A stretch of DNA of 64,000 nucleotides, taken from the NCBI GenBank assembly GCA_035578175.1, contig JAQMRL010000003.1, forward strand, positions 95,897,969-95,961,968, written 5' to 3'. Position 1 is the stretch's first letter, and the number at the start of each line of letters is the position of its first letter. This document shows positions 10,640 through 22,789 of this stretch, piece by piece. Source of the stretch: Catonia carolina (lineage: Eukaryota; Arthropoda; Insecta; Hemiptera; Achilidae). Made by a program: the position numbers and the translations under genes. The notes under the pieces were generated by a model. That model was not told where the DNA came from, ran no database searches, and was given only the letters and a program-made list of their open reading frames with translations.

Positions 10640-10855
10640 TTAAGACTTATTTACAAGTTATTTTTATGTAATCAATAAAATAAAACTTTGGCAGTAAAAG
10701 AACTAGCTAAGTATTTCAATAGTAAATTTTACGATTGACCAAATGAAAATCTAAACCAAAATAAGCCCGGATCCAGCTATAAGGAACTAATCGATCTTAC
10801 AACCTTTAAAGAAGAAATGAAGCAGAGATTTCTTGGTCTGAACAGGGATTAACAC
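10640..10855 (+). pseudogene. possible jockey-like ORF tail (weak)
   Basis: The plus-strand translation reads VKELAKYFNSKFYD..., then KEEMKQRFLGLNRD and a stop. This loosely parallels VKELIVSIYSKFHERLDD ... LKRKWRTNLL in the better fragment at 47450-47945. One in-frame stop. The upstream RT blocks are not recognisable, so this is tentative. Confidence 0.35.
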
Positions 10856-10969
10856 CTGTAGTTCTTACGGTAGAAAATACCACTTGAAAACACTTCCTGT
10901 TAATAAACTCCCGATCACCCGTTAAACTATTTTTAATACTACATCCGGAAATTGCGTCATTCAGTGCTT

Positions 10970-11330
10970 TGATGTTGTTCAGGTCATCAGCCGAAAGGCT
11001 GGTTTGAACTAAGCTTTACTAAGAAAAACAAGGAGTGAGATTTACCTTTCTTCACTGAGTGGAAAAGTATACTTATCAGCATGCCAGGCCCTCTGAAAAG
11101 GATCTACTTTCCACCTTGAAAATGACACCTTCACTTCAGTCAATACGAGGTCAGGTTGTATAATGAAATTTAGACTAAAGTGTTTAACACTATCTCTTCT
11201 GTTCTTAAATATTTTAATTATATAATTTTCTGACCATGTGTGATAAGAAACATAACTATTTTTTGTGGCCCTGGAAATAGCAGTTCGAGTGCAAATAATT
11301 TAACAATCCACCTGCCTGTTATGGGCCATC
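10970..11330 (+). repeat. R1 repeat, near full length
   Basis: Starts TGTTGTTCAGGTCATCAG, then CCGAAAGGCTGGTTTGAAC, a reduced TTACTAAGAAAAACAAGGAG block, CATGCCAGGCCCTCTGAAAA, CACCTTCACTTCAGTCAATA, then GACCATGTGTGATAAGAAAC and finally CCACCTGCCTGTTATGGGC. About 360 bp, non-coding and colinear with copies at 12088 (minus), 34722, 46185 and 50135. Confidence 0.8.
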
Positions 11331-12087
11331 ATTCAGTGCACAGTACGATTTTCAAAATAAAAAAAAATTTCTATCACGAGGAATGCCCAGCTCTTTCTCT
11401 ACTCTTCTCTCTCTCACAAAAAAAGTAGCCAACCTTAGACACTCGTTACATAAAGTTGATTTTTAGAGTGAAAACAATAATATAAAATTAAATTTTTTAA
11501 GAAATTCACCATACTATTAGTTAATAATCTTGTCTTAATAAACTTACAAGGAAATAAAATTTATGTACATATATTTAGTATCCATAAAACTATGAGAGGA
11601 ATTTGATTAATTTTATGTAGTATTTTATTATTTTATCATGTAAATTAAATTCATATTTTTATTCATTTAAAAATATAAAAGCAAGCACTCTTGAGCGTAC
11701 GCTCCAGTAACCTAGATTATCATTATCTAGAATTTTTTATACTGGTGGTTTGGGTTTAGCTTGCATGGATGTGTATTGGCACAGGAAATACTCGTACATG
11801 GTATACATTTTATTAATGTAATTTCCATTAAAATTAAAAGTAACATGTAGATGTAAAAATTCATCTTGGATTTTCTATTAGAAAATTGACTGTGGTATTT
11901 CTCTGGTAATAACAAAGATTAAAATATATTTGAAAATGAGAAATATAAAATTAGTCTAAAGGGCATATTATAGATTACCACCAAACGTTAAGAAAACTCA
12001 ACCAGAAATTCTGGTCAGTAATTTATTTCAAAAGGTTGTATAACATACAAATGGAGTGTTAAATGTAAAAATGTTAAATAGAGTAGA
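11331..12087. other. no recognisable feature
   Basis: AT-rich sequence between two R1 copies in opposite orientation. Short open frames only. Confidence 0.5.
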
Positions 12088-12465
12088 TGTGGAGTGTTAT
12101 ATTATTTGCACTCGATCTGCTAGTTCCAGAGCTAAAAATAAGTTCTATTTTTATCACATGGTCAGCTAATTATATGACTGAAGCATTTCAGAACATAAGA
12201 GGTTCAGATGTAAAAGAGACACTAGTCACAGTTATCTCCTCTAAGAGTAATGACTTTCATTATACAACCAGACTTTGTGGTGAATGAAGTGAAGGTGTCA
12301 TTTACAGGTGCCATTTACATTTATATGGCCTGGAATGGTAATAAGCATACTTTTCCACTCAGTGAGGATTAAAAAGTAAACCACCTCTCTTCTGGTTTTA
12401 CTCAGTAAAGTCTATAGAGGTTCAAACCAGCCTTTCGACTGATGACCTAAACAACACAATATTAA
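12088..12465 (-). repeat. R1 repeat, minus-strand copy
   Basis: Reverse complement of the R1 consensus. GGAGTGTTATATTATTTGCA (3' end) is followed by ATCACATGGTCAGCTAATTA, GTGGTGAATGAAGTGAAGGT, CATACTTTTCCACTCAGTGA, AGAGGTTCAAACCAGCC and the hairpin CAGCCTTTCGACTG (5' end, loop TTTC = GAAA on the repeat strand). A 66-codon frame inside it is incidental. The 5' end abuts a minus-strand Helentron-like copy that starts within 20 bp. Confidence 0.8.
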
Positions 12466-12484
12466 TACAAATTGAAAAAAAAAA

Positions 12485-13415
12485 AAATAAAATCTGGTGT
12501 GAAACATTCACACGACTTTCTCTTGCCAATGTAAATAATGAACCATATAACCTACCATTACAAAAAAAACAATAAAACTTACCTCAAAAATCATAACCTT
12601 ATTTTCATCATGAATGATGCAAAATGAAAACCAACCTTAGAGTTTGGCTTAATAATATGGAAAATCATTCTTTGGCGCTAAACTAAGCTCTGTAGAGAAA
12701 AATGCTTCAATTAAAATTTATAGATGTTTTAATTTTCTTATAAGTTTGGTTATATGCATTTTTTCCGTAAAATGGATAGTCTACTACGGCCGAAATCTTA
12801 AAAAATAAATATTTTTACTGATTTTCATTAAAAAAAAAAACAAAAAATCAATAATTACCGCTAAACTAAGCGTTACCTACACAAAAAATGTAGGTATTTT
12901 AATTGTCTATAACTTTTGCCCTAAAATAAATTTTAAGGCTGCAACCTTAAAAAAACATATCTTAGAAAACATTTTTTCTACGAGAGAACAGCCTCTCCAA
13001 GAATTTCAACAGACATAGCGCTTATCCTATCTTGTAGAGCATAAAAATATAGTAAATGAGGTGATTTAAAAAAAAATCGTAGATGCAGTTTTTGAGAAAA
13101 TCGGAAAAAAGTCAAAAATGACACGAATAAAATACTACTTCCGGTTGGCCGATTTTAATAAAAATTTTCATGTCGGGTCCTCTAGTAGTACTTAACTTAA
13201 GTTTCAATTTTCAATTTCTTACGATGATCGTATTCTTGAGATATTTAGTTCATACACACACAGATCAATCGCTAAAACCATGTTATTTTGGGTTCAGGGG
13301 GTCTTAAAACGTGTTGATCCTGTGAAAACTCGATTTCGAAAAATCGTCATGAAAACAATACTTTCCTTCCTACATATTTATTATATAGGCAAGAGGAAGT
13401 AATAGTATTTTTCTC
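12485..13415 (-). mobile_element. Helentron-like non-autonomous element, copy C
   Basis: Minus-strand copy with a well-preserved 3' end at the left: AATCTGGTGTGAAACATTCA (hairpin GTGTGAA...TTCACAC) followed directly by CGACTTTCTCTTGCC. The two internal modules and the CTCTGTAGAGAAAAATGC block follow. The 5' end at the right reads TATATAGGCAAGAGGAAGTA (13384-13403). Full length at about 930 bp and non-coding. Flanked by A/T runs on both sides. Confidence 0.7.
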
Positions 13416-14129
13416 TTAATTCCTATATCCACCATCCCATCATATATGTAAAAAGAAGCTTGCAATACTATGGATGATATTTTTTACGTTACTGTACATC
13501 TGCTCCTCTAGAAAAACGAGTAGACATGCATCATGAAAGAATATTACCCTCTGTTATTATTTTATAAAAATGACAAATCGTTTTCTATTCTTGATATGAA
13601 AGTATACTGTGGACAAATCGAACTGGCACAACTCTTGCTCTACATGTACAAACAGTTCTTCATAAAGTATATCCATAACCTATTCTTTCAACAAGGTCTA
13701 CAAATTTAAATGTACGCAAATGCCTACAACCTTATTTCAATGTACAAACATATAAATAATTAATTCATTTTAAAATATGTGTTTAATTTGTTCCAGTAAA
13801 AAATTAAATTATAAATTACAAGAACTAAACTGCAAAACCTCATTAAGCTATACTCTACAGGTGCACTCAACTAACTAAACAAATAATTGTTCTGAATATA
13901 ATATAATGAACAGAAAATCATATATGAAAACAAATTAGTCACACCATTATGTCTGACAGATTATTAATAACAACAGTGAAAACAAAGTGTAGTGACCGTG
14001 CGTAAGTTGCACATTTCAGTAGCTATTGTATACTTTTGTGACTATACCGTCGTTGCATGGTGTGGGTCGAAGAGTGGAGTAGATAAAAACCGAAGCTGCT
14101 TGTGCCAATTCGAATTGTCCAATGTATAT
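13416..14129. other. no recognisable feature
   Basis: AT-rich, with no shared repeat or coding signal noticed. Confidence 0.5.
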
Positions 14130-14440
14130 TATCGTAAACCTGTAGGATGTAGCCTGTACAGTCTTCTATGTCTAGCGCTGTATCTAGGAAATTAATGGCT
14201 TCCGTAGTCCGATGATTTTGAAGTAGTGTTTAGTATTTACTGCAAACATTTTGTACTTCGTCTTGTATTGTGAAAGTGTTTGTGTCTCTGTGTGTTATGG
14301 TGTTGGGTTTGTACCAGGTGCGTCTGCGATGTTTCAAAATAGTTTTGAATAAAATCTTTGAATTTGTTCAACATTACTGTGACGTTTGTTAACCAAAATT
14401 TGTATCCCATATGTCTACAAAAGTATGAATGTTGTTTTGT
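14130..14440 (-). pseudogene. degenerate jockey-like RT C-terminal fragment
   Basis: The minus-strand translation across frameshifts gives GIQILVNKRHSNVEQIQRF, SKLF, NIADAPGTNPT, HTETQT then QDEVQNVCSKY and EAINFLDTALDIE. These match, block for block, YGIQLWGTASHSNIEIIQRF / RNIMDSPWY / HRDTNTPTVHEA / EAINLLDNSGTHRR of the RT fragment at 52302-52889. Several stops and frame changes show it is old. The open plus-strand frame at 13992-14195 is only its shadow. Confidence 0.7.
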
Positions 14441-14484
14441 ATATTGATAAATTATTTTGTCCCGATAATTTAAATTTTCTGTTA

Positions 14485-15235
14485 GGGGAGTCGGAACTGC
14501 TATCTTAGCCCGTGTTAATGTTTGACCCGTTTTCTCCGTTATCTATGGCCAGAAAATCTTCAAATTTTAGCCAGTTATTCATTGATATGTTCCAAACATA
14601 TAGACGGAGTCATTTTAAAATATATAGATTATAAATTTTTTCGTGAATGCCTACATTAAAATCTGAAATTTTATAAAAACATTTATACTTATTTTTATAA
14701 AATTAAAATAACATAAAATGCCCCCGTCTGTTGATGTAAATACATGTAAGGAATGTACCATTAAAATTAAGAGAAAAAAAACTTTATTGGTTCTTAAGAA
14801 AACAGGTCTTTTGTATGAAAAAACAACGTTTTTGGGAAATGGAGATTGAAATTTATAAACGCATTTCTATGTAAAAATGTACTTACTTAGTGCATTTCTG
14901 CTCCATTTTAGCAGGAATGCACTAAGTTATTTATGCAACATAAATTGCATAGCCTAAACCTTACAAAAAAAGTGCCTTTTAAATTGAAAGAGAAATGCTA
15001 AAAACTTCGTAAAAATTAGTAAAAAAATAACTAAAAATCATGTACACAATATGACTTGTTTACGAAAACAGGAAAATTTTCACATGTGTTTTTATAAAAC
15101 CAAAAAAATTCTAGTTGTCGTAGAAACGTGATTTTGGGTGATTTTGGTACCATTGGAAAGCGCTAATTTCAAACTGTATAACACAGTTAAAACCTGAAAA
15201 TCGATATTTTTTCATTTTTTTGAGTCCGACTCCCC
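14485..15235. mobile_element. Harbinger-like MITE: GGGGAGTCGGA TIRs, TTA duplications, central hairpin
   Basis: The left end GGGGAGTCGGAACT and the right end AGTCCGACTCCCC are inverted repeats (11 bp exact, about 14 with mismatches). They are flanked by TTA on both sides (14482-14484 and 15236-15238). A 3-bp TTA/TWA duplication with G-rich TIR ends is the PIF/Harbinger pattern. The interior (751 bp) is AT-rich and codes for nothing recognisable. A strong internal hairpin at 14885-14927 pairs ACTTAGTGCATTTCTGCT with AGCAGGAATGCACTAAGT (17 of 18) around a 7-base loop. Confidence 0.6.
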
Positions 15236-15238
15236 TTA

Positions 15239-16784
15239 CGCATCCAATGTAGCCTTCGAATGTAGATTTGTGAAATACCGGGTTTCTTTTGTATGATATT
15301 CCTTTCATGTATGAATCCTTCAAGTAAGGCTTCTGTATATGTTACTTAATTAGAATTTTTTATATTTTAAAAATTATTTTCAAACAGATGAACCCTATTA
15401 TAATATTTTTAAACCAACTTAGTATACACAATTTTAAATCATCTATAAAGGATTCTAAAATATAAAAACCACAAGGAAATAAACGAGTTTAAAAAAAAAT
15501 ATTTTAACTGGAGATTAATATCAATTTATAGAGATTCTTGATAAAGTGAGTTTTACATTTTATAAAACCTTTTAAACTATGCTGTTATTATAAAACAAAA
15601 GTAAGCAATATGGTTGAAGCAAAATAGCAATCATATTGTGAAGCGATGGTATTTTAAAACGGCTTACTTTTCTTTTCCTTTCAGTTTAATACCCTTTTAA
15701 TGAATACTGTATGACGTAAATAAATACAATTTTGTATGAAAAATTAGAACGAATCGTATGCATATAATACCGAACGAGTGTACACAATAAAGTACAAATC
15801 CTGTAAACTCAGATATGGATTCATGAAAACACTATGGTATTAAAAGTAATATTGATTTTTTGATATTATGTTGCACAATTCCGTATCTTATTTGGTTCAC
15901 TATAAGTACAGAGTGATACAAAAATTTTACCAGGCTTTTTTGAACACATTCTACAAGTTAAAAGAAAAATAAACTTTATATAGATATTCCAAAACCTTCT
16001 GATTCTTAAAATAGATGGGTTTGATTTCCTCTCCATCAAATGCAATCTTACTGAATTTTGGGAATCTTAAGGTTTCATTGTGGTGGTTTTGTATGGTTTT
16101 TGATCTGGAAAATTGAATTAAAAGGTCCCATAACAACATCTTTTGTAGTTTAGAAAAATAATTTAGGTATAAAAACGAAATATTTGAGTTAAAGAATATA
16201 ACTTACTTATCAGTAAAATAAATACGTTAAATATTTATTAAGCTAACCAACTTATATTTTGTTTATGACCAACAGTTTGAGGTTTGGGAAAGTTACCTTT
16301 ATTTGTAAGAGAGTAGACTAAGAACAATAATATAACATGTTTGAAACTGTAAATTTATATTTTTGTTTTGTTTTTAACTAAAATATTTTGTTCAATTCCT
16401 TTTTTGTATTTGTTTCGGCTCACTAAGGACCACAAAAAATAATTATACTTTTATTGGTTTCTTTTCTAGTCGACAATCTTTTGTGTTCGCCAGTCCGTTT
16501 AGCTAATAAGCGTTAAATTTTGTTATAATGAAAACCTCTGAACTTCTTAATTTTAATTCTCAATAAGTCTCTATTTGCTATATTTCCAGTTTTAAATCCT
16601 TTCCTATCGTTCTTCACTATTTTACTTCAATCATGAAAATTTTTGGATCTGTTACGAAAATAATCGGGGAGCCTTTCGGGATTCACTCTCACAAGTAGAA
16701 TTTTTGTTATAATTAAATAAATTGTTATTATTACCATTTATTAAATATTGTTACATTATTAAGTAATGCCTATAACGACCTGGT
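15239..16784. other. no recognisable feature
   Basis: AT-rich. Short minus-strand frames at 15111-15323 (crosses the MITE boundary) and 15951-16139 have no recognisable similarity. Confidence 0.5.
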
Positions 16785-17478
16785 GGAGTGTTAAATTAAT
16801 TGCACTCGGTCTGCTGGTTCCAGTGGTACAAAAATAGTTCTGTTTCTTATCACATATTGAATTTCACTATGCAGCCTGACCCTGTGGTGAATGAAGTGAA
16901 GGTGTCAGTATGTGATGTTCCTTCTTTGGTGGATATTAGAATCACATAAAATATCAATACACGTCTGAAACTTATAAAAGATAAAGTAAAATTGGTTAAT
17001 AAATAAATTAGATTTGATGTAAATTAACTTCTTTAATTCCAGACAGATGGATGATAAAACGATTAATTATTATACTTTGTATATGAAACATTATACTAGG
17101 CCTTAAGCAGTTCTTATAAATTTAAACATCATAAGCCAGATGTCAATAGTTATTATCAAAATAAAGACTATAACAATGAATATTTGAAGTATGCAAATTT
17201 ATTAAACCAAACAAAATTATTAATGAAAAAATTATTAAAATAATTTAAAAAAATAATAATAAACGAACTATTAATTAATAAAATGTAATATGGTTAAATT
17301 ATAAATTAAAATGTAAATTACTAACGTTCACATAATAAATGATAAGCATATTATTTCAACTCAGTGAGAAAGGCAATAGTAAACCACCTCACTCCTTGTT
17401 TTTACTTCAAAAATCTCTAGAAGTAAATCTCTAGAAGTTCAAACTAGCCTTTCGGCTGATGACCTAAACAACAACATC
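16785..17478 (-). repeat. R1 repeat, minus strand, split by ~420-bp insertion
   Basis: The 3' half lies at 16785-16915 (TGGAGTGTTAAATTAATTGC, GTTCTGTTTCTTATCACATA, GGTGAATGAAGTGAAGGTGT). The 5' half lies at about 17340-17478 (GATAAGCATATTATTTCAAC, CCACCTCACTCCTTG, AGCCTTTCGGCTGATGACCT). About 420 bp of very AT-rich sequence unrelated to R1 lies between. The 5' hairpin CAGCC-GAAA-GGCT is nearly intact (first base changed to T on the repeat strand reading). GTAAATCTCTAGAAGT shows a small local duplication of AATCTCTAGAAG. Confidence 0.75.
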
Positions 17479-18759
17479 CGTGTGGTATATTTTATAAAAA
17501 TTATTATTTACTTGTAAAACATTTTAACCATCTACAATCCTGGGACCAAACATTTTCCTCAAAATTTTTATTTTTTTCCTCCATCACTTCTACATATTTT
17601 GTAGTATTAAAAATTAAATATTTAACTAAGCCTACATATGTGCCGATTTGTTTCAGAACAGTTGTTAATAAATGGCTAAGTTTTGCGATATGTAAAAGCG
17701 AAATTTTGTTAATTAATCAGTTTAATATTGTTGTTATTACCATTTATTAAATATTGTTAAATTATTAAGAAACACTTTTGCTATTATAATTCTTGTAACA
17801 AAGTAGCCTATGTGTACTAGAAAATGACAACATACAATTATCATGTAATGAGTACAATTTATCTTCCGCGAATGAAACTATATAATCTAGTACCCATAAT
17901 ACAGTTATTCAGATTATCGATAGTTATTCAATGACAGTTATTACTCTATTCAAAAGCTTAAAAACAAGTTAACACATCTTTTAGAAAAACATGACATTAA
18001 AATTACATAATAATTTATCATTATTCTATAGAATACAAAATAATTAATAAATTTATTGTAACATATCGGTAATGAAAATACTGATAAAATGTAAGCAATT
18101 AAATTTTTTTTATTTATCCATTGTGTTGTCTTCCAAAGACCTGTCACTGCTGTCAGAACTTATTGTGTAATATTGCATGTTATTTTTTTATGATTACATA
18201 TTGAAATATTTAATAGAAAAATGGATGAATGTAATCATTAATGATTTTCAGTTATAACAGTAACAAATTGATAATCTATTAAGTCGTACATGAAAAGAAA
18301 AAACCAAAATAGAAAGTAATTCAATACTGTTTTAACACAACCCATGAAAAGGATGGGCAGCGGAATTCATACGAGAAAACTAAATAAATAGCTATAGGCT
18401 ATACAGTCAATACTATTTAAAAGAAACATAAATTATAAAAACAATAGAATAGATAACATGTATATAGATAAAATAAGAGATCACTTACATCTTTTGTAAT
18501 TTTAGAGGCTTATGTCTCTTCTTTCAGACGTTGGAAGAAAAAATTGAGTACCTTCTAAAGTGTTTCCTCAAAAATTTAGAAAACATGTAAGTGTTCTATT
18601 ATTATGTTATAAATTTATTTTGCTTGTGTTTTTAAGAAATAGTACAACCAAAAAACAACGAAGCGAATAATCGTAGGTGAGGAAATATGGCACCTGTACT
18701 CCAAAGAACTTCCAATCTGTACATGAAATTTTCTATAGAAAAGCGAAGATTAGATAAAT
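17479..18759. other. no recognisable feature
   Basis: AT-rich with short frames only (65 codons or fewer). Nothing shared with other parts of the window was noticed. Confidence 0.5.
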
Positions 18760-19250
18760 TAAAAATTACAGAACTGTTATTAAACCTGCATTTCCTTAGA
18801 CTGGTCTGAGGAAAGCATAGAAATTTGAAAGGAAGATCCCCAGCAAAATAATGAGTTGAGACGGTAGATAGACGGTAAAAGTTACGAGGAAGAGAAGAAC
18901 TGTCTACTAAAAATGGACTAAGTGAAAACGATCAGAAAATAAAGACTAAATTCTGCGGACATCTGTTTAGAATGGATGAAAGTCGGTTAACATAACAAAT
19001 TTTTAGGATCCTAAACAATAGACCTAAGGTATTAGACAAGTGGTTAAAAATGTCAGCAAAAATACTGAAAAAAAAACAAATTATCAGAAAAGACATAATA
19101 TTCCAAATCAAGCTCACTCAACTGATTATTGATTTCAAGAACCTTCACGAAATAAAAGTAGAAAAGCAGAGCGCCGGATGAACAGGAAAAAGGAGAGAAG
19201 CCTTCAGTGAAGAAATGCTGAGAGTGCGTGCTGCATGACGAGCTTCATAA
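18760..19250 (+). pseudogene. LINE ORF2 C-terminal fragment
   Basis: The plus strand, with frameshifts, reads TVIKPAF then SEESIEI, then QKIKTKFCGHLFRMDESRLT, stop, QIFRILNNRP and about 75 more codons ending in EAFSEEMLRVRAA. The order TVIKPAxxYxSExW ... GHxxRMxxxRLTKxIF ... SExM is the standard C-terminal region of arthropod endonuclease/reverse-transcriptase LINE ORF2 proteins, downstream of the RT domain. The catalytic domains are missing. The long frame on the opposite strand (18932-19117) is a shadow. Confidence 0.65.
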
Positions 19251-21264
19251 AATGTATTAGGTTATTTTACATACTAAAATGTACCTTAAGCTGGAAAACA
19301 ATTGTTCACAGGAAGGATACAATTACATTCATTAATTTAATAAATACGATTAAAAATTGTATATTTTGATTGGTTAATTACTTAGGGAAAAATTGTGGTG
19401 AAATAAGAGTTTAAAGAAAATTAATAAACGAAGTACGAAGGGTTTTTCTTTATTAAGGATATTTTCTTGGGCGAGGGAAATTTTTACAGGGTGGAAGGTT
19501 CAAAGGAAAACAATAATCTTAGATAACAAAGCACACGCTATGAATAAAATATAGAATACTGTCTTTAGTACAATAAGCCTTACAGTGAGGCAAAGTAGTA
19601 AACATCCTCTCAAAACTACCATAACAGGATAAAATACGTTTACCGATTTCTCTCTTACTTTCATTTTCTTTATATTCAAGAAAGGAAATAAAATATCGTA
19701 CTTATTGACAAGGAACACTTTAGTGAATTCCTTAAGATTGTCAGCAAATTATGAGAATTTGATTTTTGGATAAAATAAATAAGAAAATCATGCGTATCCG
19801 GTTTTGTAGTTAACGCCACTCTTTATAAACTTTTAAACTGTTTTACAAAGATAATAAAATGTATATTAAAACCAAGAATGTAATTTGTTTTGTTCACTGA
19901 AAAATACACGAATAGGATTGTAGTGCTACTGACACAAACTTCCTTTTATTCAATGATCTTTCTCGTTAGGAAATGTAATGCGGCGTTTCCTGAAACTAAA
20001 AAACAACAAAAAATACAAAACAGAGTGTTTTGTACAACTTTGTAAGAATAATATATAAGAAATTTATTATAAATAAATAATTTAATAAAAAGTAACTATA
20101 TAAAAAGGTTATTCTAGTATTGTATTACAACAAAAACTATTGGAAACAATATAATTATTACATTGTCAATATACACTATTATAATAATAGTATAATTTAA
20201 TATTATACTTTTTTATAATAAATATTAATAATTAAATGTTATAATAAAAGCATAATATTAGGAAACTTCAGAAATAATAAAAATAAGAGCTAATATAGGT
20301 TAGTGCGGACTTTCGGTGTTCAAAGGAAACTTCCGGTTTCCACATTGTGACACTATCAACTATTTAGGCTTACACTTAATTCGTCGCCTTACATAGAAGG
20401 AGCACATATCTGTCAAAAAAAGAAACTACTAGTTCCAAATTTTCGAAATATTTATTAAATTTTGGGCAAAAAATCTCTTCTGCCAATTTTTTAAATTTTA
20501 AAACTGCAACGTCACAATCGGTTTTTAAATTCATAACAAAGTAATTTATGTAATTTGTGATTACTGAAAGTAGAATATCTCACGTTCACATACAAGAATG
20601 ATCAATTTACAGATATTCCAAAATATTTTTAAACAAATCTGTACGGTAGCTAGATAAAGTACGGTATGCCGCTTGAGTCTACCAAAACCTTATGGTTATG
20701 GTGTTATGGTTATTTAAAAGTTTTAGATGGTTACGTAGCTTTCTTTAATATTACATTTTTTAAAGAAAAATTGATTATTCCTTCTTCACTGTTTTCACTG
20801 GTACGTCAGTATATAAGTTACATAATCTATTACTGACGTAATGAGGAACTTTAAAAAATTTTCAGTTGAATGACTTTCATGGACAATGGGAGATGATTTT
20901 TACATGGAAAATGGTTCTCGTCTGGAAATGCTCATGAGTAAATGAGTATTTCTATGTTCGTACTGCTGGTAGTTCACCAGGGTTAAGTTTCATAACTGCA
21001 CACTGGTTTTAGTACGGATTTACAGAGCTTCAACTTGGACGAGAAAGATAAGCTTGATTTTTGGCATAACAATCAGTACATATTCTTTACTTTGAGGTTC
21101 AATTGCTGACACTTGGCTTGAATCATATTCATATTAAAAATTATGTGACTTTCATTTTCATAATGTGTTAGAGTATTTATGTCAAACCTGTTAAAAATTT
21201 CTATTTCACTTTCTCTTTAACCTTATGTGAGGAACGCCAGGTAGGTTTGGTGTATGCATTCTTT
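19251..21264. other. no recognisable feature
   Basis: AT-rich. A 72-codon hydrophobic minus-strand frame at 19500-19718 is not recognisable. 20040-20290 is extremely AT-rich (ATAATATTAAT-type). Confidence 0.5.
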
Positions 21265-21410
21265 TAATTAAGTTGTTTTTATGTTTGTCATTGTTCTATA
21301 AAATAGTTTGTAATGCTTTTTGATAATATTTATAACGTAAGGGATTCGTACGTCGTTGTGTAAGTTTTCGTTACGCACGTACCAAGAGAAGCTGGTGATT
21401 ATCCTGAGAA
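21265..21410 (-). pseudogene. short jockey-like RT C-terminal fragment
   Basis: The minus-strand translation KILRIITSFSWYVRNENLHN, then DVRIPYVINIIKKHYKLFYR, is open over about 45 codons. It matches the KxLRxIxxxPWYxxNxxLHxDLxIPYV block of the other jockey pieces (compare 30285-30735). Truncated on both sides. Confidence 0.7.
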
Positions 21411-22300
21411 TTTTAAATTGAGTATTTAGTAGGTTATATTACCCAAAGTAATCTTATATTCAATTTGGTTTTATTAGATATAATCAATGACAAATAAATG
21501 AACTAAGAAAGGTTAGAAAAATCCGAACTTTTTTTAGTGTTATGGCAAGTATTTTGTTTTGAAATCACTACAAATGCTAATGTTAATTTATGGAAAGGTA
21601 TAAAAGGAAAAAGGAAGCAGACTTCAGATAAAAAGACTACCTTAACACTTATTTGTTTAACGGAACTCAAGAAAATGCACATCAATTAAACTGAAATGAA
21701 GTCAAAAGCCAAGAAAAACTTTCAACTTAACTTATTTATCACAATTTCCGTTTTAGAAAAATGCGCAAGGTTTATCTAACATTTAACTGACAACATTAAT
21801 AATATAAAGTTAAACAAAATGAATAAGAAATATTATTACATAAAATGATTGTTTTAAGAACATTGTAAATGAAAATACTTAGTCGACCCATTTCTCTAAT
21901 TATCTGCGGAACTTCTCCAGACAGGAAAAACAGCTCTTTTTAACTTCCATATTCTTTTTTATTGTTTGCATAAAATAATTACTAATCGTAACATAAAATA
22001 AATAATTCATGTATATACATACAAACTTTTATTATTTTCTGCTACAAATTACCATTCATTTTGGATTTAGCTATTGAGTTATACTACTCTTTTTTTTACT
22101 TTGTTTATTTTTCAATTGTAGGAGGGCAACTAGAAAATACGTTCACGACTAAATTACCAAAAAAAAAAAAATTAAAAAAATCCAACCGCGTTAATGATTT
22201 TGAGGAGGACACCACCCAGCGATAGCTCTCCAGATAACGATAAATGTGTTCGTTTAAATTATATTTTTTTGTACGTAATAATGTACCACTTGCGTTAATG
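21411..22300. other. no recognisable feature
   Basis: AT-rich. The last ~100 bp (ending in a T-run near 22262) is probably the 3' UTR of the minus-strand LINE fragment that follows. No other feature was seen. Confidence 0.45.
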
Positions 22301-22640
22301 TATCGTGTCTCTACTCATCGGCGTTTCAGTCGTCTTTGTCCGATTCTTGGTAAGTCCACAGAATTCATATTTATATATTAAGGGATTGTTGTGATTGTGT
22401 AGTTTGTCTCTGAACCTACGGTACAGTTTTAGATATGTTTCGTTGACGTAAGGAACAAGTAAGTTATCGTGTAGTGCTCTATTGGATACTTAACTCGGGC
22501 AATTAGTAAACAGTCGTAAGAATTTACTTTGAAAACGTTGTATTCGTGAAATTACTGATGGCTTTGCTGCACCATAAATTTGACTACCATACATCCAGAT
22601 TGGTTGAAGCAACGTCTTGTACGTTAAGAGTTATACTCAT
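22301..22640 (-). pseudogene. jockey-like RT C-terminal fragment
   Basis: The minus strand reads TYKTLLQPIWMYGSQIYGAA, KPSVISRIQRFQSKFLRLFT, NCPS, one stop, VSNRALHDNLLVPYVNETY, LKLYRRFRDKLHNHNNPLIY over about 100 codons, with the frame changing near the end where RRLKRR is read. Well preserved: one stop and about one frameshift. It lacks the catalytic part of RT, so it is a 5'-truncated insertion. Confidence 0.85.
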
Positions 22641-22789
22641 AACGGATAAATTATGGAATGCAACAAAATAAAACAGTTAGAGGAAATGAAAAAAAAAACT
22701 CTTAGCAATTTCAGTAAGTATTACACAAATTCGAGATCTTCCATTTGATATCTCTGTCGAAAAAATTCTTAAAATTATATATTAACACA

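Noticed and set aside
13992..14195. 67-codon plus-strand frame
   Set aside because: It is the antisense shadow of a jockey RT fragment that reads well on the minus strand.
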